Shown: piece by piece, positions 17,546 to 27,278 of the stretch
How positions within the stretch are numbered: position 1 is the stretch's first letter
Layout of the letters: every line of letters begins with the position of its first letter
DNA from: Granulicella sp. 5B5
Lineage (GTDB): Bacteria > Acidobacteriota > Terriglobia > Terriglobales > Acidobacteriaceae
Direction: 5' to 3'
Length of the DNA: 64,000 nt
NCBI RefSeq assembly: GCF_014083945.1
Contig: NZ_CP046444.1
Span: 3,410,001-3,474,000 of the forward strand
Translations under genes and position numbers: made by a program
Notes under the pieces: generated by a model
Told to the model about the DNA's origin: nothing
The model's database searches: none
Seen by the model: the letters and a program-made list of their open reading frames with translations, nothing else

Positions 17546-20395
17546 ATGCTCATTCGTAGAGTACCAATTGTGGTTTCTTTTACTGCTCTTTTTTTTGTGT
17601 TTCTGGGTGGATGTGGGAAAGAGACGACATCGGTGAATGCGCCTTCTGTGATCTCGACTATGCCTGTCGCGGGAGCGACCGGCGTTCCGGTGAATCAGGT
17701 CATCTCGGCAACATTCAATGAGTCGATGAACCCGTCTACCATCAGTGCGGCAACATTTCTCCTCACGGGGCCGGGGGCAACTGCTGTTGCCGGCACCGTG
17801 TCCTACAACTCCGCGGGATCCGTGGCCTCCTTCGCCCCAACAACAGTTCTTACCTTCAACACGACTTATACGGCGACGATCACGAGCGCTGTGACGAATA
17901 CGGTCGGCGTTCAACCGGTCGCAAGCTACACCTGGAGCTTTACAACGGCTACGCAGCCGACGGTGATTGCGACTTTGCCGATGAATGGCGCAACATTTGT
18001 GCCGACTAACCAAATTCTCACAGCGACGTTCAGCAAGGTGCTAAATCCCGCGACAGTCAATGCCACCACCTTCCTTTTGAAGGGACCCGGTGCGACAACT
18101 GTGGCTGGAACTGTTACCTATAACGCGGCGGGGTCGGCGGCTTCCTTTACTCCAGGCACGGCGTTGATACCCAACACGGTTTATACGGCTACGATTACGA
18201 CCAGTGTCACCGATTCAACCGGCGACCCGCTGGCCGCGAGCTATACCTGGAGCTTTACGACCGCTACACCGCCTGTAGTTCTTTCGACCGTGCCGCTTAA
18301 TGGCGCTACGGGTGTGCCGCTCGATCAAGCGATAAGCGCGACGTTCAGCCAGGCGATGAATTGCGCGACGCTCGCATCGCCAGCAACCAGCTTCGTTCTC
18401 GCCGGCCCTGGTACGACATCGGTGGCGGGCACAGTCACTTGCTCCGGCAGCGTGGCCACGTTCACTCCGGCAGCTGCCCTCATCGTCAACACCATCTATA
18501 CGGCCACGATCACTACTGGGGCCCAGAGCCTTGCAGGCGCCCCGTTAGCCGCCAACTACGCATGGATGTTTAGAACGCTTCCGGCGCCCACCCCGCCAAC
18601 GGTCATCTCCACTGTTCCTGCCAATCTGGCAGTGGATGTGCCCATCAACCAGGCCCTCAGCGCCACCTTCAGCGTGGCCATGACGCCTGCCACGATCAAC
18701 GCGACATCCTTCACGCTTACTGGACCGGGCGCGACTCCCGTGACAGGAGCCGTCGTCTACGTCGTTGCAGGCTCCACGGCGACCTTCACCCCAAGCGCAC
18801 CGCTCGCGTACAACACTCTCTATACGGCCACGATCACCACTGGGGCGCAGAATCTGGCCGGCACCGCGCTGGCACAGAACTACGTCTGGACGTTTACCAC
18901 TGGAGCAGCCGTCGTCGTACCTCCGACAGTAACTTCTACCATCCCCGCGGCCGGAGCCACGAGCGTGCCGGCCAATCAAGCGGTCAGCGCGACGTTCAGC
19001 GTGCCTATGAACCCTGCCACGATCAACCCGGCAACCTTTACGCTGACGGGGCCGGGTACCACCCCTGTCGCCGGCCTTGTTGCTTACGCGGCCATTGGAA
19101 ATACGCTGACGTTCAACCCAACAGCGAACCTTGCGGCCAACACTCTGTATACGGCCACGATCGCCACAGGAGCCCAGAATCTGGCGGGCACGGGGTTGGC
19201 TCAGAACTACGTCTGGTCTTTCACTACCGGAGCGCCCATCGTCGTTCCTCCGGAGATCGTTTCGACGCTGCCCCTAAACGGCGCCACCAATGTTCCGCTC
19301 ACGCAGGTGGTAAGCGCAACTTTTACCAAGGCGATGAACCCGCTGACGATCAACAACGCGACCTTCCAGCTTACACAGGGTGGAAATCAGGTAGCGGCCA
19401 CGCTAGCGTATGACGCGGTAACCTTCATAGCCACGCTCACACCCACCGTCGCGCTGCTCCCCAGCACCAGTTACATCGCAACAGTGACCTCCGGAGCAAC
19501 GGATCTTGCTGGAAATCCTCTGGGGACTACCGGCGCGGCGAATCCATGGACCTTTATGACCGCTGCGACGGTGGTACCGCCACCGGTCGTCCTTGGGCCG
19601 ACCATATCGCTCTTTGGGGCTTTCGGCGGCAACGCCGGAATCACCAATCAGGGACTTTCGACGGTCATCAATAATGGCGATATCGGAACTACAGCTGCCT
19701 CCACGTTGATAACTGGATTTCACGATGACAGCATTGTGAGCCTAACTGGCGTAGCCGAATGCACGTATACGGAGTCGACAGCTCCGCAGGCTACCGGGCT
19801 TGTTGGATCCGTATCGCCAACGCCCGGAACGGGACTCATCGCGATCTACACAGCTCCCGGCACTTCGCAGCCGACGACAGCATGCCCCGACGAAGGAACC
19901 GCAACGACTTTCGCCACCGCAACTCAAGCCGCACTGGAAGCCCAGGCAGCTTACAACACACTTCAAGGTCTTCCTCCAGGGATCACTCTGTCGAACGACG
20001 AGTTGGGCAATCGCACTCTGCCACCTGGCACCTATACTTCCGCAACCTTTTATGACATCACTGCGGGTCCGCTTACTCTCGACGCTCAAGGCAACACCAA
20101 TGCGTACTGGATATTCCAGATGGGGTCGTATCTCCAGGTAGGTACGCCGACAGCGCCTCAAAGCGTTGTTCTGATAAACGGAGCCAAGGCAAGCAATGTC
20201 TTCTGGGCGGTTGGGGGTCTTCCTGGCGCGGTCATCAACTACGGAGGAGGAGGAACGATGGTGGGAACTGTCATTTCTTCGCCGGGAATCACGGTCTCAA
20301 GTCCCGGAGTCGCCGCTGTTACGACAATCGACGGCAGAGTGATTGCTTTGACCGCGTCAGTCACAATGGTCAACACCGTCATCAACGTCCAGTAA
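17546..20395 (+). CDS. Lipoprotein with six Big_5/SbsA-type Ig repeats and a DUF3494 ice-binding-like domain
   Basis: 949 residues; ATG after AGGAGA. A lipoprotein signal with lipobox LGGC (Cys about 24) is followed by six tandem Ig-like repeats of about 105 residues. Each opens with a P-x-V-x-STxP-type strand, then a GATxVPxNQ-type turn and SATFSxxMNPATI, and ends NxxYTATIT...Y-x-WSFTT. The last 260 residues form a DUF3494/ice-binding-protein beta-helix domain (SLFGAFGGNAGITNQG; AYNTLQGLPPG; LPPGTYTS; YWIFQMGSYLQVG; VFWAVGG). Members bind ice or act as surface adhesins; the repeats would hold the domain away from the cell. A soil bacterium from a cold or freeze-thaw habitat fits, as inference. 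The next gene is an outer-membrane barrel/Ig/OmpA protein, possibly a wall partner. Confidence 0.88.
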   Translation: MLIRRVPIVVSFTALFFVFLGGCGKETTSVNAPSVISTMPVAGATGVPVNQVISATFNESMNPSTISAATFLLTGPGATAVAGTVSYNSAGSVASFAPTTVLTFNTTYTATITSAVTNTVGVQPVASYTWSFTTATQPTVIATLPMNGATFVPTNQILTATFSKVLNPATVNATTFLLKGPGATTVAGTVTYNAAGSAASFTPGTALIPNTVYTATITTSVTDSTGDPLAASYTWSFTTATPPVVLSTVPLNGATGVPLDQAISATFSQAMNCATLASPATSFVLAGPGTTSVAGTVTCSGSVATFTPAAALIVNTIYTATITTGAQSLAGAPLAANYAWMFRTLPAPTPPTVISTVPANLAVDVPINQALSATFSVAMTPATINATSFTLTGPGATPVTGAVVYVVAGSTATFTPSAPLAYNTLYTATITTGAQNLAGTALAQNYVWTFTTGAAVVVPPTVTSTIPAAGATSVPANQAVSATFSVPMNPATINPATFTLTGPGTTPVAGLVAYAAIGNTLTFNPTANLAANTLYTATIATGAQNLAGTGLAQNYVWSFTTGAPIVVPPEIVSTLPLNGATNVPLTQVVSATFTKAMNPLTINNATFQLTQGGNQVAATLAYDAVTFIATLTPTVALLPSTSYIATVTSGATDLAGNPLGTTGAANPWTFMTAATVVPPPVVLGPTISLFGAFGGNAGITNQGLSTVINNGDIGTTAASTLITGFHDDSIVSLTGVAECTYTESTAPQATGLVGSVSPTPGTGLIAIYTAPGTSQPTTACPDEGTATTFATATQAALEAQAAYNTLQGLPPGITLSNDELGNRTLPPGTYTSATFYDITAGPLTLDAQGNTNAYWIFQMGSYLQVGTPTAPQSVVLINGAKASNVFWAVGGLPGAVINYGGGGTMVGTVISSPGITVSSPGVAAVTTIDGRVIALTASVTMVNTVINVQ

Positions 20396-20400
20396 GCTAC

Positions 20401-20434
20401 ACCGCGGCCACCCTCAAGCGAGGGTGGCCGCGGT
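20401..20434 (+). terminator. Strong hairpin after the ice-binding lipoprotein
   Basis: ACCGCGGCCACCCTC (20401-20415) and GAGGGTGGCCGCGGT (20420-20434) make a perfect 15-base stem with loop AAGC, six bases after the stop codon. No T-run follows. Confidence 0.6.
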
Positions 20435-20488
20435 CGATGCAAGGGCGTTCGAGGCTGAGCCCGACACATAGAGATTCAGGAGAATGAG

Positions 20489-22156
20489 ATGAAATTATCT
20501 TCACGGATGCTTGCCACAGTGGTAGTCGTTGTTTCGATGGCGCCGATGCCGTTAATCCATGGGGAGAATCCCACTGGGTCGCGAGACAAGAAACTTTCCA
20601 GTTCCATCGTTCCGCATGGCCGGGGTGTTCATCCTATGACGCCAACACGGGTGCCGCACATGCGCCGCAGGACTCCGAAGGCTGAACTATTTCTTGGATA
20701 TTCGCGGTTTGGCACGGGATCGAACAATACGGTGGTGGGGAACCGTATGGTAGGCCTGAATGGTGGGAGTGCTTCGATTGCGTTCAACTTCAACCGCTAT
20801 CTCGGACTCGTAGGCGACTTTGGCGGTTATGATGACAGCCAGTTGCAGTTTACCGGCACGGGAGCCAACCAGCCGCTTGTCGTGAACTCCAGCGGTACGG
20901 CCTATACTTATCTCTTCGGGCCTCGGCTCTCCTTTCGCAATCACACCCGCTTCACGCCATTTGTGCAGGTCCTCGCCGGAGGCGTTCATGCGTCTGCTGT
21001 GACCGTGAGCAACTGTGCCGGGGCGGGGTGTGCGGCGCTTCCCGTACAGAATTCCTTCGCGATGGCCGGTGGCGGCGGTTTGGATATTCGCCTGACACAT
21101 CACATCTCAATCCGTGCGGTGCAGGCGGAGTACATGCTGACGAGGTTTCAGGGTGTCGTCAATAGTGTTTCCACAGGAGCAAGCGCCAGCCAGAACGATC
21201 TGCGGCTTTCTTCGGGCCTGCTGTTTGCTTTCGGCGGCAGACAGCCATTGCCTCCTGTGCAGCTTGCCTGTAGCGTACAGCCGGGGACCGTATTCTCCGG
21301 CGACCCGATGACGGCTACCGCGACTGCAACGAATTTGAACCCCAAGCGCAAGGCCATCTACAGCTGGACTACGAGCGGCGGCGTTATGAGCGGCACGGAT
21401 TCCACCGCAACTCTCAGTACGTCACGCCTGGCGCCGGGCACCTACACGGTTTCCGGCCATGTTGCGCAGGGCGATCATACGGACGAACAAGCGGGATGCA
21501 CAGCCGAGTTTACGGTGCGGCCGTTCGAGCCGCCCACGGTTGCCTGCTCGGCGAGCCCGTCGAGCGTGATGCCGGGCGATGGCGCGACGATTACGGCACA
21601 GGCGGCGAGCCCGCAGAATCGTCCTCTCAGTTACTCTTACACCGCTAGCGCGGGAACGATTAGTGGAACGACATCGAGTGCCAGCCTGAACACGAGCGGC
21701 GTGGCCCCGGGCACGATTATGGTGACTTGCAGCGTCGTTGACGATTTGGGCAAAACGGCCACAGCGACCACCAGCGTGAGCGTCAACGCGCCGCCGGTCG
21801 CCGCAGTTCCTCAGCCCAGTGCGCTCTGTGCGATCTCATTTGAGCGCGACCACAAGCGTCCGGAGCGGGTCGACAACGAGGCAAAGGCGTGCCTGGACGA
21901 TATCGCCCTGGAGATGCGGCGTGAGTCGACTGGAAAGTTGGTCATTGTAGGCAATTACGCGGCTGGCGAAATCTCCAAAATAGCTTCGGAGAGGGCCGTG
22001 AATGCGAGCCACTACTTAGTGAACGAAGGGGGAGTGGATGCGCGCCGAATTGAGCTGCGCGTCGGTTCCGAGAGTGGACGGACGGCGACCAACACCTTCG
22101 TCCCGGCCGGAGCGACCTTCAATGAAAGCGATAGCACAGCCATTTCTCAGCCCTGA
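20489..22156 (+). CDS. Outer-membrane barrel, two Ig-like repeats and divergent OmpA-like domain
   Basis: 555 residues; ATG after AGGAGA. After the signal peptide, residues about 65-250 form an eight-strand-type barrel (AELFLGYSRFGTGSNN ... TPFVQVLAGGVHAS ... RLSSGLLFAFGG). Two Ig-like repeats follow (CSVQPGTVFSGDPMT... and CSASPSSVMPGDGAT..., each near 90 residues). At about 455-540 lies a degenerate OmpA-type domain: ISFERDHKRPERVDNEA, KLVIVGNYAAGE, SERAVNASHYLVNEGG. The helix arginine is kept, while the GHTD-loop aspartate is replaced. Outer-membrane anchoring with cell-wall or surface contact is likely. Whether the altered OmpA-like domain still binds peptidoglycan is open. It pairs by position with the ice-binding lipoprotein. 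Confidence 0.8.
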   Translation: MKLSSRMLATVVVVVSMAPMPLIHGENPTGSRDKKLSSSIVPHGRGVHPMTPTRVPHMRRRTPKAELFLGYSRFGTGSNNTVVGNRMVGLNGGSASIAFNFNRYLGLVGDFGGYDDSQLQFTGTGANQPLVVNSSGTAYTYLFGPRLSFRNHTRFTPFVQVLAGGVHASAVTVSNCAGAGCAALPVQNSFAMAGGGGLDIRLTHHISIRAVQAEYMLTRFQGVVNSVSTGASASQNDLRLSSGLLFAFGGRQPLPPVQLACSVQPGTVFSGDPMTATATATNLNPKRKAIYSWTTSGGVMSGTDSTATLSTSRLAPGTYTVSGHVAQGDHTDEQAGCTAEFTVRPFEPPTVACSASPSSVMPGDGATITAQAASPQNRPLSYSYTASAGTISGTTSSASLNTSGVAPGTIMVTCSVVDDLGKTATATTSVSVNAPPVAAVPQPSALCAISFERDHKRPERVDNEAKACLDDIALEMRRESTGKLVIVGNYAAGEISKIASERAVNASHYLVNEGGVDARRIELRVGSESGRTATNTFVPAGATFNESDSTAISQP

Positions 22157-22177
22157 GAATGGACACACACGCATCGC

Positions 22178-22208
22178 ACCGTGCCGGCCCTTTTAGGGCC
22201 GGCACGGT
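22178..22208 (+). terminator. Hairpin after the barrel/OmpA-like gene
   Basis: ACCGTGCCGGCCCT (22178-22191) and AGGGCCGGCACGGT (22195-22208) form a perfect 14-base stem with a TTT loop, 22 bases beyond the stop. There is no T-tract after it. Confidence 0.6.
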
Positions 22209-22384
22209 CGTTTGGTGCGACGAAGGCTTTGCCCATTCGGGAGTTTCCGGTAAAGCTGCGGATAGACTGGATATCGGTTCGCCCGCGAACCTGCGCAGTG
22301 CCGGCGCGGCGAGTTATAGTGGGACGCTCGATGGTGTATCGACATATTCACTGTTGCAAGTTGTAGGATTTGTTGCGATGGTGT

Positions 22385-23015
22385 ATGGGAGTATTGCGTT
22401 ACGAGTTGAGCGAGGCGCAGTGGCGTCGGCTTGAGCCATTGTTGCCAGGGTAAGCCGGTCAGGTTAGGCGTCCGGCGGGAGATAATCGTCGTTTTGTGAA
22501 CGGTGCGCAGTGGGCGATCCGCTCTGGGATACGCTGGGCTAATCTTCCTGAGCGTTATGCCAAGTACAAGAGCGTGCACAAACGGTTCGTGCGCTGGACG
22601 CATGCCGGGGTCTGGGATCGCATCTTTGCTGAGCTGGTGCGGAACAAGCAGAACCCGTACTTGATGCTGGATTCGACCATCGTCAAGGCTCATCAGCAAG
22701 CGGCCGGTGGCCGCAAAAAGGGGCGACAAGGCTCTGGGGAGAAGCCGAGGAGGGCTGACGACCAAGATCCATCTGCTGGTCAACGGCGAAGGACAACCGC
22801 TTCAGTTCCGCCTCTCGGCTGGACAACGCAGTGACTACACCGAGGCCCTCGCGCTGCTGGGCGTCCGTAGGCTGATATCGGATCGAGGCTATGACAGCCG
22901 GGCATCCTCGAGCATACCCAGGCTATGTGCGCAACGGTCGTCATCCCATCGAAGATCAACTGCCACCTCCAACGAATCTACGATCCAAACCTGTACAAAC
23001 TCCGAAACCGCATCG
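22385..23015 (+). pseudogene. Broken IS5-family (IS427-like) transposase
   Basis: ATG 22385 opens YELSEAQWRRLEPLLPG, stopped by TAA at 22451. The same frame resumes with RRPAGDNRRFVNGAQWAIRS, then WDRI, LDSTIVKAHQQAAGG. At A5G4 (22715-22723) one extra base shifts the frame to GRSRGGLTTKIHLLVNGEGQ and DRGYDS. A further shift near 22910 leads to VVIPSKINCHLQRIYDP and NLYKLRNRIAG, after which the family end (ERFFNRLK...) is lost. The first and second catalytic Asp motifs are visible and the third (Glu) is gone. Terminal repeats and target duplication were not found. It is a dead element. Confidence 0.8.
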
Positions 23016-23102
23016 CAGGAATGGAGCACAGCCCGCAGGCGCGGCAGAGGCCAAAGGAAGGGGTTTTTCTGTACTCATCGTTTGCGGTTGTTCGATTCAT
23101 AG

Positions 23103-23141
23103 AAAAGCGGCGCTGACAGGAAACCTGTCAGCGCCGCTTTT
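23103..23141. terminator. Bidirectional terminator between the transposase remnant and the third receptor
   Basis: AAAAGCGGCGCTGACAGG (23103-23120) and CCTGTCAGCGCCGCTTTT (23124-23141) form a perfect 18-base stem with loop AAA. A/T runs at the stem base give a T-tract on both strands. It lies 40 bases beyond the receptor stop (23181) and should end that transcript. Confidence 0.8.
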
Positions 23142-23180
23142 GCTTGCTTGATGTGGAAGGCTGTGGTCGCAGCCTGTCGG

Positions 23181-26100
23181 TTAGAAGCTGACGCGTGCAC
23201 CCATCTCGATTTCACGAGGAGTGCTGACCTGCGTCTTGGTAACGCCGAAGGCAGCCGAACTGTTGATGCTGAAGCTGGGGTTTGAGAAGTCATTGTGGTT
23301 CATGACGTTTAGGAACGTACCGGAGAGCTCCAAGTTGGTTTTATGCCAGATCTGGACGCCTTTTTTGACGGTCAGGTCCATGTTGAGGTAGCCCAAGCCA
23401 CTGATCGGCCCAGCACCATTGTCACGCGCGTCGATACCGAGAACTGGAGGACGAGTGGTTTGGTAGACCAGCACCGGGTTCTGGAACATATTGACGGCCG
23501 CTGAAGGCGCGCCAGCATGGACGCTGGTACCGACGCTGATGTTGGTACCCGAGGAGTTATCGATACCGCCAGTGATTCCACGGTGGGTTTCGTGACCGCC
23601 GGTGTACTGGGAGGTCAAGATGCAGCTTTCGCTGTCGGTAAAGGTCGAGCCATCCTCACCGCCGAAGTTCTGACCGGAGTTGAAGGTGGAGCAGGTCATG
23701 GGTTGTCCTGTACCGGCCTGAACCACAGGCGAGATCGTCCAACCGCCGGCGAGACGACCGATGATGCCCTGTTGGTCCTTATACCAAGGGGTCTGATAGA
23801 CCAGGAAGGTATTGAAGATGTACTTCTGGTCGAAGGGCTGACGGCCATACTGCTGCCGAAGGTTGTAGGAGTCTTCCGCCGAGATGGAGCTGGAATATTG
23901 ATTGAACGAACCCAGCCCCAGGGCCTTGCTGGCGGTAAAGTTTTCCTGCGCCGTCAAGCCATGCCAACCGCTGACCTTATAGGTGAGGTAGATGCCGTTG
24001 TAGTTGCCGTAGCCATCCGGAACCGCGATGCTCTGGCCGGTGACGACCTGACCAGCGCTACCGTAGGCGGCGTTGGCGGGACTGGTGATGGCTGTACCCG
24101 AGAGGCTACGACCGAAGACGAAGCCCGCGCCATTCGCGCCGTTCACGTTGTTGTCAAGCACCTGCCACAGGGAGAAGATGTCCTGCTGGCGGAACTTGCT
24201 GGTCTGCTTGTTGAGAACGGCCTGGGTGCAGCTTGTGGCGCCGCAGTAGGCCGATCCGGTTCCACCGAGAGCCGCTTCGAAGAAGGGCTGCGGGGCGATG
24301 GATGTGGGCGTTGCGCTCTTCTGGCAGATCGAAGAAGAGACTGTGCAGCCCAACGCGGTTTCGATGGCGACATAGGCAGACTCGAAGGTCTGGCCCCCAT
24401 ATGACAGGTTGTAGGGAACCTGGTTGGGGTTCTTGTAGATATAGTCGTGGTGAATGAGACGACCGATGTAGCCGACTTCGATCAGCATCTTGCGGTTGAT
24501 CTGGCGTTGAATGGACAGGTTGAACGTGTCCACATCGCTGGGACGCAGGGTAGGATCGAGTGGCGAGGCGATGGATACGCCCGGCCCGTCGACGCCGGGA
24601 CGATAGGGCTGGGGAAGAGTGGCCGGCGGCGGAGCGGAAGCCGTCAGCGGGCTGATTCCATCCACGCCGTAGCGATACGTTGTGGCGTCCGTGTAACCGG
24701 ACTGGAGGCAGGTACCAGCAGCGGTTGTACTCGGCTGGACATACTGGCAACGTGTACCCAGAACGAGACCGGGGCTGAGCAGCGGGTTGAGGACTTCCGG
24801 CGAGCCGTTGAGGCGGCCATAGATCCTGCCATAACCTCCGCGAATGACGGTTGCACTATCGCCGAAGGCCTTCGCCAGGAGCTTATTCTGGAACTTCGGG
24901 TTCCACGCGAAGGAGATACGCGGGGCTGCACCGCCGTAGTAAGGGTTATAGATGTACTTATGATTGCCCAGAGTGTTCTTCAGCAAAGCAAAGGCAATGG
25001 TTGGATTATAGATCTGGCCTGCGGCAGCTGCGTTCTTGCGGTTCGTCAGCCATTGGTCAAGGTGGATCGCATCCCCGGCGGTATCGGTCCACTGTACCTG
25101 GTTGCCATTGGCTTCGCTGGGGGGCATTTCAATCGAGTAGCTCAGGCCATAGCTGAGCGTTAGGGACTTGGTCGCATGCCAGGTATCCGTGGCATAGATG
25201 TTGTAGAAGGGGATGGATACCTTTGCGCCGAACGGCGTGTTGGGCGGGTTCAGCGTCAGGGTGCCGTTTACATTGCTATAGGTGTTGGCTACCTGAGTGT
25301 CCGTAACGATGCCGTAGTAGGTATCGAGCAGCCGAGCGTAGTTCGAGCTCGCGTTAGCGCCGACAGAGCCCAGGCCAGCTGCAGAGTAGGTGGCAGTACC
25401 GCCCCCGCCCGCATCGCCTATCTGATAGGTGGGTGTGTAGTTGATGCTGGCACCGTTGTCCGTGCGCTGGTGGTAATTCCAGTTGTGCTGGTAGGAGAAG
25501 CCCACCTGGATGAAGTGATCCCCTTTCAGCTTGGAGAGGTTGTCGGTGAAGGAGTTGTCCTTGCCATTCCAGATACGGGTACGAATGTTCTGGGTGTTGA
25601 CGTTGTAAGGGGAGAGGACAGTGGTGGTGTTTTCGCCGAGAGGCTCGATAGCACCAACTGCGCCGGAGACCTGGGGCGGAGCGCCAGAACCCTTCCACTG
25701 CCAGAAGTTCCGCAGGTAGCTGTAGTGGAAGTCGTTCGTGAGGGAGGAGCTAATGTTGGTAGTCATACCAAGGACGAGAAACCAGGGCTGCTGCGGACGC
25801 GGAGTGACCGCGACGGGCGTACCGATCTTGTCGCCGGGCAACTGGCCGCCGATATCGACCTGGTTGTTGGTGAGATTCTGCAGATTGTAGTAGCGGTAGC
25901 TGGCCATAAGATGCCACTTCGCACCGAAATCATGATCGAGACGTGTAGCGAGGAAGTTGCTGCGCTGAGGGGTATTGACGTTAGCCCTGTAGCCGATGGT
26001 ATTCACACCATCGCAGTAAGAGGTCGAGAGCGCACCGCAACTCTGGTCGAAGGTGCCGGCATAGGTTGCGCCGTTGTTGCCGACGCTACCGGAGTTGGTG

Positions 26101-27278
26101 ACGGGTGCGACCGGCAGTTCGCTGTTGTAGTAGGTGTTCATCGTCGTCGGCATGCCGATGCCGCGGGGATCGGCCGCAAGCAATGCGGCTTGGCTATAGG
26201 TTGTGCCAGCAAATGTAAGCTGCTGCTGCTGCAGGAACGCGTAAGAAGGAACGGTGCGCTCGTAGGTCGCTGCCAGCGGGTAGCGGAAGCCTTCGTAGTT
26301 AGCGAAGAGGTAGGTCTTTCCACCCAGCAGACGCGGGAGAACCGCACCACCGGCTGCGACACCAAAGCGGCTGTAGTGATAGCTGGGCTTGGGTGTATAG
26401 CCGATGGATTTCGGGAAGTTGTTCTGCCAGCTGTTCGCATTGAAGCTGTTGTCGAGATAGTACTCGTACGCTGTTCCATGCCACTGATCGTGGCCGCGCT
26501 TGGTGACGACCTGGGACTGCGAACCCGACGAAGCTGCAAAGTCGGCGGTCTGGCCTGTCGTGGAGACCTTGAACTCTTCAATGGAGTCCTGAGGCATGGG
26601 AACCACACCCGCAGGGCCTGCGCCGAGGGCACCACCGGTAGTGGAGTTGGTGTTTCCGGAGGTGTAGCCGATGGCCGTGCCGTCCATGTCGGAGGTGTTG
26701 GCGCCGCCATCGAGAGTGAAGGTAGTTTGGTCGGCGGTGGTGCCGGCGGTCTGACCGCCCGGTGCGACGCCAGGCTGCATCTCCATAAAGGTGGCTACGT
26801 CGCGGCCAATAGCGGGGAGCGAATCGACCAGAGCCGGGTCGACAGTGGTGCCGGTCGAAGCGTTCATGGTCTGCAGGTCGGCATTGGACGCCTGCACGTC
26901 AACGGTGGTGTTTGTAGAACCGAGGGCCATCCTGAAGTTAGCGTTCGTCTGCGCACCAACGCTAACGACGATGCCCAAAATCTGATCGGTCGAGAACCCA
27001 TCCTTCACCGCGGTCATATCGTAGGTGCCAGGGACGATATTGACGAGTACATATTGGCCGGTTCCATTCGTCTTCGTGGTACGCGATTGCTTCGTGCTCG
27101 TATCGGTGACGGTAATGGTCGTGCCGGCGATCATGGCGCCCTGCGGATCAGTGACCGTACCGGTGATGGTACCGCTGGTCGACTGCGCAAACGCCATGCC
27201 AGAACAAAGCACCGCGATCGCGAAGAAGAGTGCTGAGGTACGCGCAGACAGGGACCACCCTAAACGGAATCGATTCAT
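23181..27278 (-). CDS. TonB-dependent receptor, Oar-like, very large
   Basis: About 1365 residues. ATG 27278 is chosen with GAGGA seven bases before it; a TTG one codon upstream is also in frame. The protein has a signal peptide, a carboxypeptidase-regulatory-like domain (GTITGTVTDPQGAMIAGTTI, about 35-125), a plug (DSLPAIGRDVATFMEMQPG; TFTLDGGANTSDMDG) and a barrel ending REIEMGARVSF. It is the longest of the three receptors here and stands alone, with an M20 amidohydrolase behind it on the same strand. Such solitary Oar-type receptors are expanded in Terriglobia. Substrate unknown. Confidence 0.9.
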   Translation of the reverse strand: MNRFRLGWSLSARTSALFFAIAVLCSGMAFAQSTSGTITGTVTDPQGAMIAGTTITVTDTSTKQSRTTKTNGTGQYVLVNIVPGTYDMTAVKDGFSTDQILGIVVSVGAQTNANFRMALGSTNTTVDVQASNADLQTMNASTGTTVDPALVDSLPAIGRDVATFMEMQPGVAPGGQTAGTTADQTTFTLDGGANTSDMDGTAIGYTSGNTNSTTGGALGAGPAGVVPMPQDSIEEFKVSTTGQTADFAASSGSQSQVVTKRGHDQWHGTAYEYYLDNSFNANSWQNNFPKSIGYTPKPSYHYSRFGVAAGGAVLPRLLGGKTYLFANYEGFRYPLAATYERTVPSYAFLQQQQLTFAGTTYSQAALLAADPRGIGMPTTMNTYYNSELPVAPVTNSGSVGNNGATYAGTFDQSCGALSTSYCDGVNTIGYRANVNTPQRSNFLATRLDHDFGAKWHLMASYRYYNLQNLTNNQVDIGGQLPGDKIGTPVAVTPRPQQPWFLVLGMTTNISSSLTNDFHYSYLRNFWQWKGSGAPPQVSGAVGAIEPLGENTTTVLSPYNVNTQNIRTRIWNGKDNSFTDNLSKLKGDHFIQVGFSYQHNWNYHQRTDNGASINYTPTYQIGDAGGGGTATYSAAGLGSVGANASSNYARLLDTYYGIVTDTQVANTYSNVNGTLTLNPPNTPFGAKVSIPFYNIYATDTWHATKSLTLSYGLSYSIEMPPSEANGNQVQWTDTAGDAIHLDQWLTNRKNAAAAGQIYNPTIAFALLKNTLGNHKYIYNPYYGGAAPRISFAWNPKFQNKLLAKAFGDSATVIRGGYGRIYGRLNGSPEVLNPLLSPGLVLGTRCQYVQPSTTAAGTCLQSGYTDATTYRYGVDGISPLTASAPPPATLPQPYRPGVDGPGVSIASPLDPTLRPSDVDTFNLSIQRQINRKMLIEVGYIGRLIHHDYIYKNPNQVPYNLSYGGQTFESAYVAIETALGCTVSSSICQKSATPTSIAPQPFFEAALGGTGSAYCGATSCTQAVLNKQTSKFRQQDIFSLWQVLDNNVNGANGAGFVFGRSLSGTAITSPANAAYGSAGQVVTGQSIAVPDGYGNYNGIYLTYKVSGWHGLTAQENFTASKALGLGSFNQYSSSISAEDSYNLRQQYGRQPFDQKYIFNTFLVYQTPWYKDQQGIIGRLAGGWTISPVVQAGTGQPMTCSTFNSGQNFGGEDGSTFTDSESCILTSQYTGGHETHRGITGGIDNSSGTNISVGTSVHAGAPSAAVNMFQNPVLVYQTTRPPVLGIDARDNGAGPISGLGYLNMDLTVKKGVQIWHKTNLELSGTFLNVMNHNDFSNPSFSINSSAAFGVTKTQVSTPREIEMGARVSF

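Noticed and set aside
17546-19560. A CRISPR-like or satellite repeat, from recurring words at about 315-base spacing
   Set aside because: The periodicity is that of the six coding Ig-like repeats in one open frame, not of short repeats with spacers.
22715-22723. A5G4 as a programmed frameshift site in the transposase
   Set aside because: The required shift is +1 rather than the usual -1, and an upstream stop codon and a second shift show that the gene is dead anyway.
25176-27236. A 686-codon open frame on the plus strand opposite the third receptor
   Set aside because: It is the mirror of a clear receptor gene in GC-rich sequence, shows no domain, and no ribosome site or signal supports it.
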